DNA of 64,000 nt from Methylocystis hirsuta (GCF_003722355.1 NZ_QWDD01000001.1:1922001-1986000); one strand, 5' to 3'. Counted from the stretch's first letter, positions 47,726 to 57,408 are shown. The notes: generated by a model from the sequence alone, not told the origin. A program made the numbers and translations.

Positions 47726-47764
47726 GTTTGTCTGCTCGCCCGCGTTGAGCGCGCGCAAAGAGGC

Positions 47765-47792
47765 TTGCATCCGCGGGAGCCTGCGGTATTGT
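47765..47792 (+). promoter_or_regulatory. Candidate promoter of the LuxR-type gene
   Basis: TTGCAT (47765-47770) and TATTGT (47787-47792), 16 bases apart, lie about 130 bases upstream of the regulator. The -35 element is the same hexamer as proposed for rnpB. Confidence 0.4.
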
Positions 47793-47919
47793 GAATTACG
47801 CCCCACCTCTAACGGGCAGGGCGCGCCGACCCGCCGGGCTCCAGGATTGGGGTGCGTCCAAGGCCGGTGCGGGGCGGTCACGACCAATACGCTGCGCTTC
47901 GCGCGGCGGCGGAGGCTGA

Positions 47920-48705
47920 ATGGCTCCTACCTCTTCGATCAGGGCCGCGAATGACCAGAGGGACGGCTCGCGCGCCGCGCGGCCCAGTGGCGCCGACGGC
48001 GTCCGCGCGACGGCGGAGGCGGATCGCATCGACGTCGCCATTGCCGATAAGAGCCCGCTGATCCTCGCAGGGCTGGACAAGCTGCTGTCGGACGACCGCC
48101 GGTTCACCCTTGTGGCGAAGCTGACGGACGGCGAAGAGTTTCTCGAAGCGGCGCGTCAGCAGAAATTCACGATCGCCGTCATCGGCTGGCAATTGCCGAC
48201 GCTGCACGCCCGCGACGTCTTGCGCGCGCTGTCGCGGCAAGTCGCAGCGCCCAAGATCGTCGTCTACAGCGGCACCAATGATCCAGCCGCGCCGGCCGAA
48301 ACTCTGCAGCTTGGCGGCGCAGGCTTCGTCTCCAAGCGTGCGCCGCCGGAGCGGCTTCTGGATGTGTTGGCCGCGGTGGCGGCGGGCGACATGGTGTTTC
48401 CCTTCGTCGACATCCGCAAGATGCGTAGCGACCCGCTGGAAAATCTAACCCTACGGGAGCGGAGCCTGTTATCGGCGCTCGGCTCCGGCCACACCAACAG
48501 TCAGCTCGCCAAGGATTTCGGCGTCTCGATCAACACCATCAAATTCCATCTGCGCAATCTTTTCGAAAAGCTCGATGTGCGCAATCGGGCGCAGGCGATC
48601 GCGCTCTTTCTGGAGATGAAGCACGGCGCCTATCCAGGCGGGGCCGGCGGGCGCAGCATGGAGCCGGCGGGCGCGTCGCGCGGACGACGGCACCGTTCGG
48701 ACTGA
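47920..48705 (+). CDS. LuxR/NarL-type regulator with degenerate receiver
   Basis: The 261-aa protein has an N-terminal basic tail (1-36), a receiver-like domain (about 37-160) and a C-terminal LuxR helix-turn-helix (LTLRERSLLSALGSGHTN, LAKDFGVSINTIKFHL). In the receiver, the phospho-acceptor Asp expected before the W-Q-L-P turn is Gly (IAVIGWQLP instead of …D-x-x-M-P), and the second acidic residue of the Asp pair is Lys (IADKSPL). The Lys of beta-5 remains (FVSKRA). It probably works without phosphorylation. No sensor kinase is adjacent. Confidence 0.88.
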   Translation: MAPTSSIRAANDQRDGSRAARPSGADGVRATAEADRIDVAIADKSPLILAGLDKLLSDDRRFTLVAKLTDGEEFLEAARQQKFTIAVIGWQLPTLHARDVLRALSRQVAAPKIVVYSGTNDPAAPAETLQLGGAGFVSKRAPPERLLDVLAAVAAGDMVFPFVDIRKMRSDPLENLTLRERSLLSALGSGHTNSQLAKDFGVSINTIKFHLRNLFEKLDVRNRAQAIALFLEMKHGAYPGGAGGRSMEPAGASRGRRHRSD

Positions 48706-48719
48706 GCGCACGCGGCCTG

Positions 48720-49511
48720 TTAGGGCGTTGGAAACAGCGCGTCGCTTTTGCCGAATAGGCGTTGAGCGACTAATCCCGCCCATTCATGCGCGGCGAACTC
48801 TACGAGTCCGAGGGCTTTCGTCGCAAAGCGCGGGAACTCGAGGCCGTCGTCGCCGCTGGTGCGATAGTCGACGGGATAGGCGATCACGTCGAAACCCGCT
48901 TGTCGAAACGCCCCGACGGCGCGCGGCATATGGATGGCCGACGTGACCAGAAGCCAGCGCTCGCCGGGTTTGGGAAGAAGCAGATCGCGCGTGAAGATGG
49001 CGTTCTCATAAGTGTTGCGCGAGCGGCGTTCATAGAGGACATCCCCCTGATCGAGTCCGAGGTCGCGCCAGAAGCGCTGCACGGCGTCGGCTTCGGAATA
49101 TGTCGAGCCGCGCGGCGCGGAGGAGCCGCCGGTGAAGACGAGCCGGGCGCTCGGATATTTGCGCTTGAGCGATATCGGCGCGGTCAGTCGTTCGGCAGCG
49201 TCGACCACTGTGGGACGGTTGCGGCTGGCGCTCAGCCGCTCGTCGATCGCGCCGCCGAGCACGATGATGCCGTCGGGCGCGGGCATGTCATGTGGCGGCG
49301 GCGGAAAGCGCGCCTCCAGCGGACTCGCCAACAAGCCGGCGAGCGGCCCGAAGGCCATCAGCAACAGGGCGAGGGCGCTCGCGATCGAGAGCGCGCGTCC
49401 CCAAGTTTTCCAGCGCGTGAACAGCAGCGTTGCGCCGATGACGGCGAGGAAAATGAAAAAGTGGACCGGCGCCAGAAAGAACCCGATTATCTTCGAGGGC
49501 AGAAAAAACAT
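48720..49511 (-). CDS. YdcF/ElyC-like DUF218 membrane protein
   Basis: The 263-aa protein has two N-terminal TM helices (about 8-30, 39-60) and a periplasmic DUF218 domain with IIVLGGAIDERL, FTGGS, ERRSRNTYENAIF and LVTSAIHMPRAVGAF. E. coli ElyC, of the same domain, affects envelope and peptidoglycan homeostasis; the role here is inferred. It ends 15 bases after the LuxR-type gene from the other strand. Confidence 0.85.
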   Translation of the reverse strand: MFFLPSKIIGFFLAPVHFFIFLAVIGATLLFTRWKTWGRALSIASALALLLMAFGPLAGLLASPLEARFPPPPHDMPAPDGIIVLGGAIDERLSASRNRPTVVDAAERLTAPISLKRKYPSARLVFTGGSSAPRGSTYSEADAVQRFWRDLGLDQGDVLYERRSRNTYENAIFTRDLLLPKPGERWLLVTSAIHMPRAVGAFRQAGFDVIAYPVDYRTSGDDGLEFPRFATKALGLVEFAAHEWAGLVAQRLFGKSDALFPTP

Positions 49512-49610
49512 CAGTTCACGCCCCTCCTCGGCGCATCACAGGCGCGCAGGCGTAAGCGGCGTTCTTGCGCCGCTTCGCTCTGCGGCCAACGCCGGCTTCG
49601 CTGCGACCGA

Positions 49611-51287
49611 TCACATATTCGGATAGTTCGGTCCGCCGCCGCCTTCCGGCGGAACCCAGGTGATATTTTGCGCCGGGTCCTTGATGTCGCAGGTTTTGCA
49701 GTGCACGCAATTCTGCGCGTTGATCACAAAGCGCGGATCACGGCGCGTCGCCTCATCGGCATAGACCACCTCATAGACGCCCGCCGGGCAATAGAGTCGT
49801 GCGGGCTCGCCGTAGATCGGGAGATTGCGCGCGATCGGAATCGCGGGATCGGCAAGCTTCAGATGAACCGGCTGATCCTCTTCATGATTGGTGTTCGAGA
49901 CGAACACCGACGACAGCTTGTCGAAGACGACATCGCTTGCGCGTTTCGGGTAGACGATCGGCGTAACTTCCGAGAGCGGCTTTAAGGTCTCGTAATCGGC
50001 CTTGCCGTGCTTGAGCGTGCCGAAGAAGGAAAAGCCGAACAGCTCATTCGTCCACATGTCGAGGCCAAAGAGCGGCGCGCCGACATAGGTGCCGTATTTC
50101 GACCAGAGCGGCTTGACGTTGCGCACGGGCTTCAAATCGCGGCCGATTTCGGAGGCGCGCCAGGCGGCGTCATAGGCGTCCACCGCGTCAAGCGCGCGGC
50201 CTTCGGCGATCGCCGCCGCGATATGTTCGGCGCACAAAATGCCCGAAACAATGGCGTTGTGGGACCCTTTGATGCGCGGCACGTTCATGAAGCCCGCGGC
50301 GCAGCCGACCAGCGCGCCGCCCGGCATGACGAGCTTCGGCACGCTCTGCCACCCGCCCTCCGTCAGCGCGCGCGCCCCATAGGAAAGACGTTCGCCGCCT
50401 TCGAGCGTCGGCGCGATCATCGGATGCGTCTTGAAGCGCTGAAATTCGTCGAAGGGAGAGAGCGTCGGATTTGAATAGTTGAGATGCACGACGAAGCCGA
50501 TTGACACGAGATCGTCGTCGAAATGATAGAGAAAAGAGCCGCCGCCAGTGTCGGCCGCAAGCGGCCAGCCGAAGGAATGCTGCACAAGTCCATCCTTGTG
50601 CTTCTCCTTCGGAATGCGCCAAAGCTCCTTGAAGCCGATGCCGAATTTCTGTGGCTCGCAGTTTGCGCAAAGGTCGTATTTCGACAGCAGCTGCTTGGTG
50701 AGCGAACCGCGTGCGCCTTCGGCGAAGATCGTATATTTGCCTTTGAGCTCCATCCCGCGGGTGAAGCTGTCCTTGGGTTTGCCGTCGCGTCCCACGCCCA
50801 TGTCGCCGGTCGCGACGCCGACGACTTCGCCCGCGTCGCCGTAAAGAACTTCGGCGCCGGCGAAACCGGGATAGATCTCGACGCCAAGGTTTTCCGCTTC
50901 CGACGCGAGAAAGCGCACCACATTGCCGAGCGAGCCGATGAAATTGCCGTGATTATTCATCAGCCGCGGCATCAAAATATTAGGAATGCGAATGCTGGCT
51001 TTTTCCGACAGCAACAGGAAATGGTCCTCATGCACTTTCGTCTTCAGCGGCGCGTCGTCGCGCGTGCGCCACTCGGGCAGAAGCCGGTCGAGGCCGATCG
51101 GATCAATGACCGCGCCGGAGAGAATATGCGCGCCGGGCTCGGAGCCCTTCTCGATAACCACGACGGAGAGATCCGGCGCAACTTGCTTCAAGCGAATCGC
51201 TGCGGCGAGGCCGGCCGGTCCTGCGCCGACCACGACCACGTCATATTCCATAGATTCGCGTGGCGGCAGCTCCGTATCTTCAGCCAT
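49611..51287 (-). CDS. etfD: Electron-transfer flavoprotein-ubiquinone oxidoreductase
   Basis: ETF-QO passes electrons from the electron-transfer flavoprotein to ubiquinone. The roughly 558-aa product has the FAD motif VVVVGAGPAGLAAAIRL at the N-terminus, ILSGAVIDP, PGGALVGCAAGFMNVPRIKG and, near the C-terminus, the 4Fe-4S site YCPAGVYEV … NCVHCKTCDIKDP. It is full length and matches the human and rhizobial proteins. ATG 51287; a TTG two codons upstream is also open. Confidence 0.95.
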   Translation of the reverse strand: MAEDTELPPRESMEYDVVVVGAGPAGLAAAIRLKQVAPDLSVVVIEKGSEPGAHILSGAVIDPIGLDRLLPEWRTRDDAPLKTKVHEDHFLLLSEKASIRIPNILMPRLMNNHGNFIGSLGNVVRFLASEAENLGVEIYPGFAGAEVLYGDAGEVVGVATGDMGVGRDGKPKDSFTRGMELKGKYTIFAEGARGSLTKQLLSKYDLCANCEPQKFGIGFKELWRIPKEKHKDGLVQHSFGWPLAADTGGGSFLYHFDDDLVSIGFVVHLNYSNPTLSPFDEFQRFKTHPMIAPTLEGGERLSYGARALTEGGWQSVPKLVMPGGALVGCAAGFMNVPRIKGSHNAIVSGILCAEHIAAAIAEGRALDAVDAYDAAWRASEIGRDLKPVRNVKPLWSKYGTYVGAPLFGLDMWTNELFGFSFFGTLKHGKADYETLKPLSEVTPIVYPKRASDVVFDKLSSVFVSNTNHEEDQPVHLKLADPAIPIARNLPIYGEPARLYCPAGVYEVVYADEATRRDPRFVINAQNCVHCKTCDIKDPAQNITWVPPEGGGGPNYPNM

Positions 51288-51463
51288 TTTCAATCCCTTT
51301 TGCCTTTTCTTGGAGGCATTCTAGCCTTTTTGCCGCCGCCGCGGCAAAAGGAGTTTCGCCTTCGGGAGGGGCTTTGTTGGAGGCGCCTCGCAGCAAGGTT
51401 TCGTCGCGCGGCGGGGAAGGTGCATAATCTGGCCATGCTCGATCCGCTCTACGCCCCCGCCGC

Positions 51464-52453
51464 ATGAAGCGTCTCGCGGTCTTCATTGCGCTGGCGCTGC
51501 TGGCCGTCGTCGTTTGGCGCGTCGCCTATCGTCCGGCGACTCCCGCCGATGTCTTTCTGGGCTATGTCGAAGGAGAGATGCTCTACATCGGCCCTTACGA
51601 GACCGAAAGGGTCTCGAGCCTCGCGGTTTCGGCCGGCGCCGAGGTCAAAAAGGGCGATCCGCTGTTCACGATGTCGACGACGCTTCTCGATCGCGCGCGC
51701 GACGAGTCGTCGGCGCGCCTCTCCCAGCTCGAGGCGCAAGTCGAAAATCTGCGGGCGGCGATGAATCGCCCGGAGCAGATCGCCGTTCTGCAAGCGGCGC
51801 TGGAGCGCGCCGAGGCGGCGCTGCAATTGTCCCGCGTTGATTATGAGCGGCAACGAACGCTCTACGCCAAAGGTCATGTCGCGAAGGCGGCGCTCGATCG
51901 CGCCGAAATGGCCCGCGCGCGCGATGAGGCGAGCGTGGAGGAAGCGCGCCGGCAGGTTCAGGCTTCGCGCATGGCGAGTCGCTCGCAGGAGATTGAAGCC
52001 GCTGAAGCCAGTCTGAAACAGGCGCGCGCGCAACTCGACGCGCTGAACATCCGCATCAAGCGCCAGAGCGTGGTCGCGCCCGCCGACGGCGTCGTGCAAG
52101 ACGTTTTTTTCCGCCCCGGCGAGATCGTCAACGCTGGTCAGCCGGTCGTGGCGCTATTGCCGCCCGAGAATCGCAAGGTGCGCTTCTTCATTTCCGAGCC
52201 GGAGCTGCCGAAGATCTCGCTGGGCGAACGGATGCGCGTCACCTGCGACGGCTGCGCCGACGACCTCTTTGGGCGCGTCAGCTATATCGCCAGCCGGCAG
52301 GAATATACGCCCCCCGTGATCTTCAGCGACAAGGAGCGCGCAAAACTCGTTTTTAAGGCCGAAGCGCGGCTCGAAGGCGCGGCGCGCGCGTTGCCGCTTG
52401 GCATGCCGGTCGCCGTCGGGCCGGCGACGGAGTCGACGGGAGCGGCGCAGTGA
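51464..52453 (+). CDS. HlyD-type membrane-fusion protein
   Basis: A 329-aa periplasmic adaptor with one N-terminal TM helix (residues 4-21), an N-terminal lipoyl half (VSAGAEVKKGDPLFTM), a long coiled-coil hairpin (about 75-200) and the second half motif KRQSVVAPADGVVQDVFFRPGEIVNAGQPV. It links the inner-membrane exporter with the outer membrane. Its last bases overlap the ABC ATPase gene, making an exporter operon of the YbhG-YbhF-YbhR type. Confidence 0.9.
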   Translation: MKRLAVFIALALLAVVVWRVAYRPATPADVFLGYVEGEMLYIGPYETERVSSLAVSAGAEVKKGDPLFTMSTTLLDRARDESSARLSQLEAQVENLRAAMNRPEQIAVLQAALERAEAALQLSRVDYERQRTLYAKGHVAKAALDRAEMARARDEASVEEARRQVQASRMASRSQEIEAAEASLKQARAQLDALNIRIKRQSVVAPADGVVQDVFFRPGEIVNAGQPVVALLPPENRKVRFFISEPELPKISLGERMRVTCDGCADDLFGRVSYIASRQEYTPPVIFSDKERAKLVFKAEARLEGAARALPLGMPVAVGPATESTGAAQ

Positions 52454-53379
52454 GCGCTGAGAGCGACATCGCAATCGATGTGCGCGGGCTCACCAAATCC
52501 TTCGGCGCCAAAAAGGTCGTCGACAATTTCACGCTGCAGGTGGCGCGCGGGCACATCCAGGGCTTTCTCGGCCCGAACGGTAGCGGCAAGACGACGACGA
52601 TCCGCATGCTTTGCGGCCTGCTGACGCCCGATTCGGGCGAGGGCGAATGTCTTGGCTACGACATTCGCGGGCAGCAGGAGGAGATCAAGCGCTATGTCGG
52701 CTATATGACGCAGGGCTTTTCGCTCTATCGCGACCTCACCATTCGCGAAAATCTGGAGTTCGTCGCGCGCGTCTACGGTCTCGAAGCGCCGGAGGACGCA
52801 GCTCAGGGCGCGCTCGAGCGCCTCGGCCTCGTCGCGCGCGCCGACCAACTCGCCGGCGAACTGTCCGGCGGCTGGAAACAGCGACTGGCGCTTGGCGCAT
52901 GCATCTTGCCTGGCCCGTCGCTGCTCCTCCTCGACGAACCGACCGCGGGCGTCGATCCCAAGGCGCGACGCGACTTTTGGGACGAGATCCATCATCTGGC
53001 GACGCAAGGCTTAACGGTGCTCGTTTCGACGCACTACATGGACGAAGCGGAGCGCTGTCACCGGATCGCCTATATCGCCAATGGACGGCTGCTCGCTTCG
53101 GGCACGATTCCGGAGATCATCGCCAGCGCGAATCTCTCGACCTGGGTCGTGACGGGCGACGGCCTCGATCCGCTCAGCAGTGAATTGAAACGTCAACCCG
53201 GTGTGGACGTGGTCGCGCGCTTCGGCTCGACGCTGCACGTCGGCGGGCACGATGAGGCGGCGATGGAACGCATCGTGCGTCGCTACAGCGCCGAGGGCGT
53301 CCATTATTGGAGACGCGACGAGCCATCGCTCGAAGACGTTTTCATCGATTTGATGAGCCGCGCCGGAGCGGACCAATGA
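52450..53379 (+). CDS. ABC exporter ATP-binding protein
   Basis: The 309-aa ATPase has Walker A GPNGSGKTTT, Q-loop MTQGFSLY, signature LSGGWKQRLALG, Walker B LLLLDEPTAGVDPKA and switch His THYMDEAE. A C-terminal domain follows, as in drug/ABC-2 exporters. GTG start 52450 overlaps the HlyD stop; the end overlaps the permease by four bases. It is a single ATPase, not the double-domain YbhF form. Confidence 0.93.
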   Translation: MSAESDIAIDVRGLTKSFGAKKVVDNFTLQVARGHIQGFLGPNGSGKTTTIRMLCGLLTPDSGEGECLGYDIRGQQEEIKRYVGYMTQGFSLYRDLTIRENLEFVARVYGLEAPEDAAQGALERLGLVARADQLAGELSGGWKQRLALGACILPGPSLLLLDEPTAGVDPKARRDFWDEIHHLATQGLTVLVSTHYMDEAERCHRIAYIANGRLLASGTIPEIIASANLSTWVVTGDGLDPLSSELKRQPGVDVVARFGSTLHVGGHDEAAMERIVRRYSAEGVHYWRRDEPSLEDVFIDLMSRAGADQ

Positions 53380-54563
53380 GCGCGCAGGCAGGCCTGCCGC
53401 GCGTCGTCCCGCGTCCGGCGCGCCGCGGCCCGCTCGCGCAGTCCTGGCAGCGTTTCGTCGCGATGTTCGTCAAGGAATTCATTCAGCTTCGGCGCGACCG
53501 GCCGACCTTCGCGATGATCGTCGGCATTCCGCTCATTCAGCTGATGCTTTTTGGATATGCGATCAACACCGATCCCAAACATCTGCCGACGGCGGTGCTG
53601 ACAGGCGACGACAGCCCGATCGCGCGCGCGCTGATCGGCGCCTTGCGCGCCACCGATTATTTCAACATCAAATATGTCGCCCGCGGCGAGGCCGACGCCG
53701 ACAAATTGATCCTCTCGAACAAGGTGCAATTCGTCATTCAAATTCCGCCCGATTTCTCTCGCCAGCTCGTCCGCGGCGAAAAACCGGGGCTGCTACTCAT
53801 CGCCGACGCCACGGACCCGACGGCGACCTCGGGCGCGGTCGCCGCCGCGCTCGGCGCCGCGAATCAGGCGCTCGACCGTGAACTGACCGGACCGCTGGCG
53901 TCGCTTGCGCAGAATGCGCCGCCTTACGAGATTCGCGTGCATCGGCGCTACAATCCGGCTGGAGAGACGCGTCGCAATATCGTGCCCGGACTGATCGGCA
54001 CGATTTTGACCATGACGATGCTGATGTATACGGCGATGTCGGTGACGCGGGAAATCGAGCGGGGAACGATGGAGGCGTTGCTCGCCATGCCGATACTCCC
54101 GGTCGAGATCATGCTTGGCAAAATCGCGCCCTATGTCGTCGTCGGCGCCGTGCAGATGTCGACGATCCTCATCGTCGCTTCCTTGTTGTTTCAGGTGCCG
54201 GTGGTCGGCTCGCTCTTTACGCTCACCGTGCTGACTCTGCTTTTTATCATTGCAAATCTGTCGGTGGGCTACACTTTCTCGACGGTCGCGGTAAATCAGC
54301 TGCAGGCGATGCAGATGACCTTCTTCTTTTTTCTGCCGAGCATGCTTCTTTCGGGCTTCCTTTTTCCTTTCCACGGAATGCCGATGTGGGCGCAATATAC
54401 GGGTGAGGCGCTGCCGCTCACCCATTATCTGCGCATTGTGCGCTCGGTGATGTTGAAGGGCTCTAACTTCGGCGATCTCGCCGTCGACGCCGGCGCGCTT
54501 GCGGCCTTTACGCTTGTTGCGATGAGCGTCGCGGTGATGCGTTTCCGGCAGACGCTGGACTGA
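53376..54563 (+). CDS. ABC-2 type permease
   Basis: The 395-aa permease has a first TM helix near residue 45-65, a large periplasmic domain (about 66-200), then five TM helices and the ABC-2 motif REIERGTMEALLAMPI. A second permease, common in YbhFSR operons, is absent, so the protein presumably homodimerises. Substrate unknown; drugs or cationic amphiphiles are transported by relatives. Confidence 0.9.
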   Translation: MSAQAGLPRVVPRPARRGPLAQSWQRFVAMFVKEFIQLRRDRPTFAMIVGIPLIQLMLFGYAINTDPKHLPTAVLTGDDSPIARALIGALRATDYFNIKYVARGEADADKLILSNKVQFVIQIPPDFSRQLVRGEKPGLLLIADATDPTATSGAVAAALGAANQALDRELTGPLASLAQNAPPYEIRVHRRYNPAGETRRNIVPGLIGTILTMTMLMYTAMSVTREIERGTMEALLAMPILPVEIMLGKIAPYVVVGAVQMSTILIVASLLFQVPVVGSLFTLTVLTLLFIIANLSVGYTFSTVAVNQLQAMQMTFFFFLPSMLLSGFLFPFHGMPMWAQYTGEALPLTHYLRIVRSVMLKGSNFGDLAVDAGALAAFTLVAMSVAVMRFRQTLD

Positions 54564-54612
54564 CATTGACGGCCCAATTTTCGGCGGCTTAACATTGGCG
54601 CGGAGACAAACA

Positions 54613-54816
54613 ATGTCGGACACCCAAGACGCGGAAGCGCGATTCAACTTCATCATGAAAATCGCCGCCGTCGCCGCGGTGGTGCTGACCGGCTATTACA
54701 TCTGGTCCTTCTTCGTCAGCAGTCGCTATGAGGCGCTTTGCGGCGGCTCCTATTGGGAGCTCGACAAGAAACAAATCGATTCTTGTGTTGATCGCAAAAA
54801 GGAGCTCGAGAAGTAG
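54613..54816 (+). CDS. Small single-TM hypothetical protein
   Basis: A 67-aa protein with one TM helix (residues about 13-35), followed by a short soluble tail with two cysteines (ALCGGSYWELDKKQIDSC) and a charged end. It follows the ABC permease by 49 bases with a GGAG at 54602-54605, so it may be part of the exporter operon. I do not recognise it. Confidence 0.6.
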   Translation: MSDTQDAEARFNFIMKIAAVAAVVLTGYYIWSFFVSSRYEALCGGSYWELDKKQIDSCVDRKKELEK

Positions 54817-54849
54817 CGCAGTTCCGCCTCGCGCGTCGCCCGAGGCGCT

Positions 54850-55806
54850 CTAGAAAAGAAAGGCGAGGCTCTGCGCAAAAAAGCCTGCGAACAGCAACAG
54901 ACCGGCGTCGCGATTTGAGCGGAACAGGCGCAGAGCGGTGATTGGCGCGACATCTTCTCGGGTCTGCGCGGTCTGCCAGGCGAGATGCGTCGCGTAGGCG
55001 GCGACCCCGGCATAGGCGAACCACCCGCCGCCCGCCAGAAAAACGGCGAAGGCGGCGCATGCGGCGGACACGGCGTAGAGCGCGCCGACCGCCAATTGCA
55101 CGCGCGGACCGAACAATCTCGCCGTCGAGCGCACGCCGACAATCGCGTCGTCACGCATGTCCTGGAGCGCGTAAATCGTGTCGAAGCCGATTGTCCATGA
55201 GATCGCCGCCGCATAGAGAAAAAGCGCCGGCGCGCCGAGTTCGCCCGTGCGCGCCGTCCAGCCGAGCAGCGCGCCATAGGCGAAGGCTAATCCGAGGATC
55301 GCCTGCGGCCATGAGGTGAAGCGCTTGGCGAAGGGATAAATCAGCACGATGAGCGGAGATATCAGTCCAAGACCGATCGTGAGGCCGTTGAACGACAAAA
55401 GCACCGCGAGCCCGACGAGACATTGCGCGACGAGGAAGCCCACCGCCGCAGCAGGCGTGACGCGCCCGCTGGCGAGCGGCCGCAGACGCGTGCGCTCGAC
55501 CTTGGCGTCGATCTCGCGATCAACGTAATCATTATAGGTCGAGCCCGCGCCGCGCATGGCGACGGCGCCGATAAAGAAGAGCGCCAAATGCCAGACGCTG
55601 GGCCCTTCACGCATCGAGGCGGAGGCGAGCGCGCTCGCTTCCCAGCAGGGAAGCAGCAGCAGCCACCAGCCGATGGGCCGATCGAGGCGCGCAAGCTGGA
55701 TATAGGGCAGGAATGCTGGCGGCGCGCGGCGCAGTAACGGATGATTCGCGATGGCGTCGGGCAGCGCGGTCGCTCCCGCCGAATCGCCGCTTCGCCTTAC
55801 GCTCAC
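54850..55806 (-). CDS. ubiA: 4-hydroxybenzoate octaprenyltransferase UbiA
   Basis: UbiA attaches the polyprenyl tail to 4-hydroxybenzoate in ubiquinone synthesis. The 318-aa polytopic protein has the first Asp-rich motif NDYVDREIDAKVERTRLRPL and the second region YALQDMRDDAIVGVRSTAR, with nine predicted TM helices. Length is normal. Its start overlaps the preceding minus-strand gene by four bases. Confidence 0.95.
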   Translation of the reverse strand: MSVRRSGDSAGATALPDAIANHPLLRRAPPAFLPYIQLARLDRPIGWWLLLLPCWEASALASASMREGPSVWHLALFFIGAVAMRGAGSTYNDYVDREIDAKVERTRLRPLASGRVTPAAAVGFLVAQCLVGLAVLLSFNGLTIGLGLISPLIVLIYPFAKRFTSWPQAILGLAFAYGALLGWTARTGELGAPALFLYAAAISWTIGFDTIYALQDMRDDAIVGVRSTARLFGPRVQLAVGALYAVSAACAAFAVFLAGGGWFAYAGVAAYATHLAWQTAQTREDVAPITALRLFRSNRDAGLLLFAGFFAQSLAFLF

Positions 55807-56249
55807 AGCGGTCCGGCAGGCAGTTTCGGCGGCGCCATCATGCCGCCGCCGCCACCAGCCGCCGCTTGATCGCGCATCTCTTTCATCTTCGCTGCGGCCG
55901 CGCAGGCCTGCGAGGCGAAGCCCTGAGTCTTGGCGCGCGCTTCCTTGAAGCCGTCGGCGACATTGTCAGGAATGTTGCACCATTCCTTGTTCTTGGTGAT
56001 GTAATTCATCATCTCGGTTTCGATGGCGACGAGACGTTTCGCTGCGGGGCAGGCGGCTTCGGGATCCATCTTGCCCTTGCCAGCCTTTCCGAGAGTGTTG
56101 AGCGCCTCGATTCCCGCCATGCGCTTTTCGGTGAGCTTCTGGAAGTCTTCCTGACAGGCTTGCGCATGCGCGCCGGTAGAGGCGAGCAGCATCGCAAACA
56201 GCGAAAGTCCCGCGACAGCGCGAGAAATATCGACAGCGCCGATGATCAT
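55803..56249 (-). CDS. Hypothetical secreted Cys-containing protein
   Basis: A roughly 148-aa product with a signal peptide (cleavage after …GAHAQ) and a helical mature part with four spaced cysteines (ACQEDF, AACPAAKR, EWCNIP, QACAAAAKM), probably two disulphides, and a Gly-rich tail. Similar small secreted proteins occur in Hyphomicrobiales; function unknown. It overlaps ubiA (ATGA) and is divergent from rsmE. A start six codons upstream (56267) is also possible. Confidence 0.65.
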   Translation of the reverse strand: MIIGAVDISRAVAGLSLFAMLLASTGAHAQACQEDFQKLTEKRMAGIEALNTLGKAGKGKMDPEAACPAAKRLVAIETEMMNYITKNKEWCNIPDNVADGFKEARAKTQGFASQACAAAAKMKEMRDQAAAGGGGGMMAPPKLPAGPL

Positions 56250-56389
56250 GTGTCTTGGTCCGCTCATCAGGCTCGCAGCATTACCAGCAGGCTTGCCGGC
56301 GACGCAAGTTTTGGCGAACCTGCACGCAACAAAGCGGCGGCTTCATGGCGAGCGCGCCTTGCGCTCGCGTCTCCGCTTGGGAAGCCATT

Positions 56390-57151
56390 GTGTCAGCTTA
56401 CGATTTTTCTGCGCAGCGCTTGTTCGTTCGTGACGATCTCGCGCCGGATGTCGAACTCGCGCCTTCAGCTGAGGCGTCGAACTATCTGCTCAATGTCCTG
56501 CGCATGCGGGAGGGCGCCGCGATCCATCTGTTCAATGGCCGCGACGGCGAATTTCACGCGACGCTCGCGAACGTCTCGCGACGCTCCGCAAGATTACGCG
56601 TTGGCGAGCGACTACGCGCCCAGACCGAACGCGCCGATCTCGATTATTGTTTCGCTCCCCTAAAGCAGGCGCGGCTCGACTACATGGCGCAGAAGGCCAC
56701 GGAGATGGGCGCCGGCCGTCTCCTGCCGGTGATGACGCGCCGAACCCAGGTCCGCCGGCTCAACGCGGGGCGACTCGAGTCCAATGTGATCGAGGCCGCC
56801 GAGCAATGCGGCGTGCTGGCCGTGCCCGAAGTCGCAGCCGCCGTCGAACTGTCAGAGTTTCTGGCGCGTTGGCCGGCGCGGCGGCTCCTCGTCTTTTGTG
56901 ACGAACGCGCCGCGCTCGCCAACCCCTTGGACGCGCTCGAAGGTCGCACGGCGGGAGAGGGCGTGAGCGTGCTCATTGGACCGGAAGGCGGCTTCGATGA
57001 CGCCGAACGGGCCGCGATCGCCGGTCTGCCGAACGTCGCGCGCCTTTCGCTCGGGCCGCGCGTGCTGCGCGCCGACACCGCCGCCGTCGCGGCTCTGGCG
57101 ATCGTCCAGGCCGCGATCGGCGATTGGCGTTCTCGGACGGCCGCCGTTTAA
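56390..57151 (+). CDS. rsmE: 16S rRNA (uracil1498-N3)-methyltransferase RsmE
   Basis: RsmE methylates U1498 of 16S rRNA. The roughly 253-aa SPOUT enzyme has an N-terminal PUA-like part (HYLLN-like: NYLLNVLRMREGAAIHLFNGRDGEF), KQARLDYMAQKATEMGA and the SAM-binding knot VLIGPEGGFDDAERAAI plus LGPRVLRADTAAVAAL. GTG 56390 with GGGAAG upstream is preferred; ATG 56345 is possible. The neighbouring gshA, in the opposite orientation, is a common arrangement in this order. Confidence 0.9.
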   Translation: MSAYDFSAQRLFVRDDLAPDVELAPSAEASNYLLNVLRMREGAAIHLFNGRDGEFHATLANVSRRSARLRVGERLRAQTERADLDYCFAPLKQARLDYMAQKATEMGAGRLLPVMTRRTQVRRLNAGRLESNVIEAAEQCGVLAVPEVAAAVELSEFLARWPARRLLVFCDERAALANPLDALEGRTAGEGVSVLIGPEGGFDDAERAAIAGLPNVARLSLGPRVLRADTAAVAALAIVQAAIGDWRSRTAAV

Positions 57152-57408
57152 ACCAAAAATAAATAAATAGAAAATAAAGGGTAGTTCTCACGTGGCGCCG
57201 ACTGTTTCGCACGTGGGCGTCCAAGACACGATCCTGCCACGATGTTTGGCTCTAGTTGGATTTGCAGCGCCGGAATGCGCCGCTCGAAGGCGAGGAGGTC
57301 CTCGTCGCCGCCAGCGCAATTACGGCGTATCGAGACATTGTCGGGATCGCAAGGCTCCGGAAATCTCGCGCGACGCGCGCGACCTTTCGGAAATGAGGCC
57401 CAAAACTC

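Noticed and set aside
48786..49985. 399-codon plus-strand frame opposite the YdcF-like and ETF-QO genes
   Set aside because: It crosses two real minus-strand genes and has the Arg/Ala-rich make-up of an antisense shadow.
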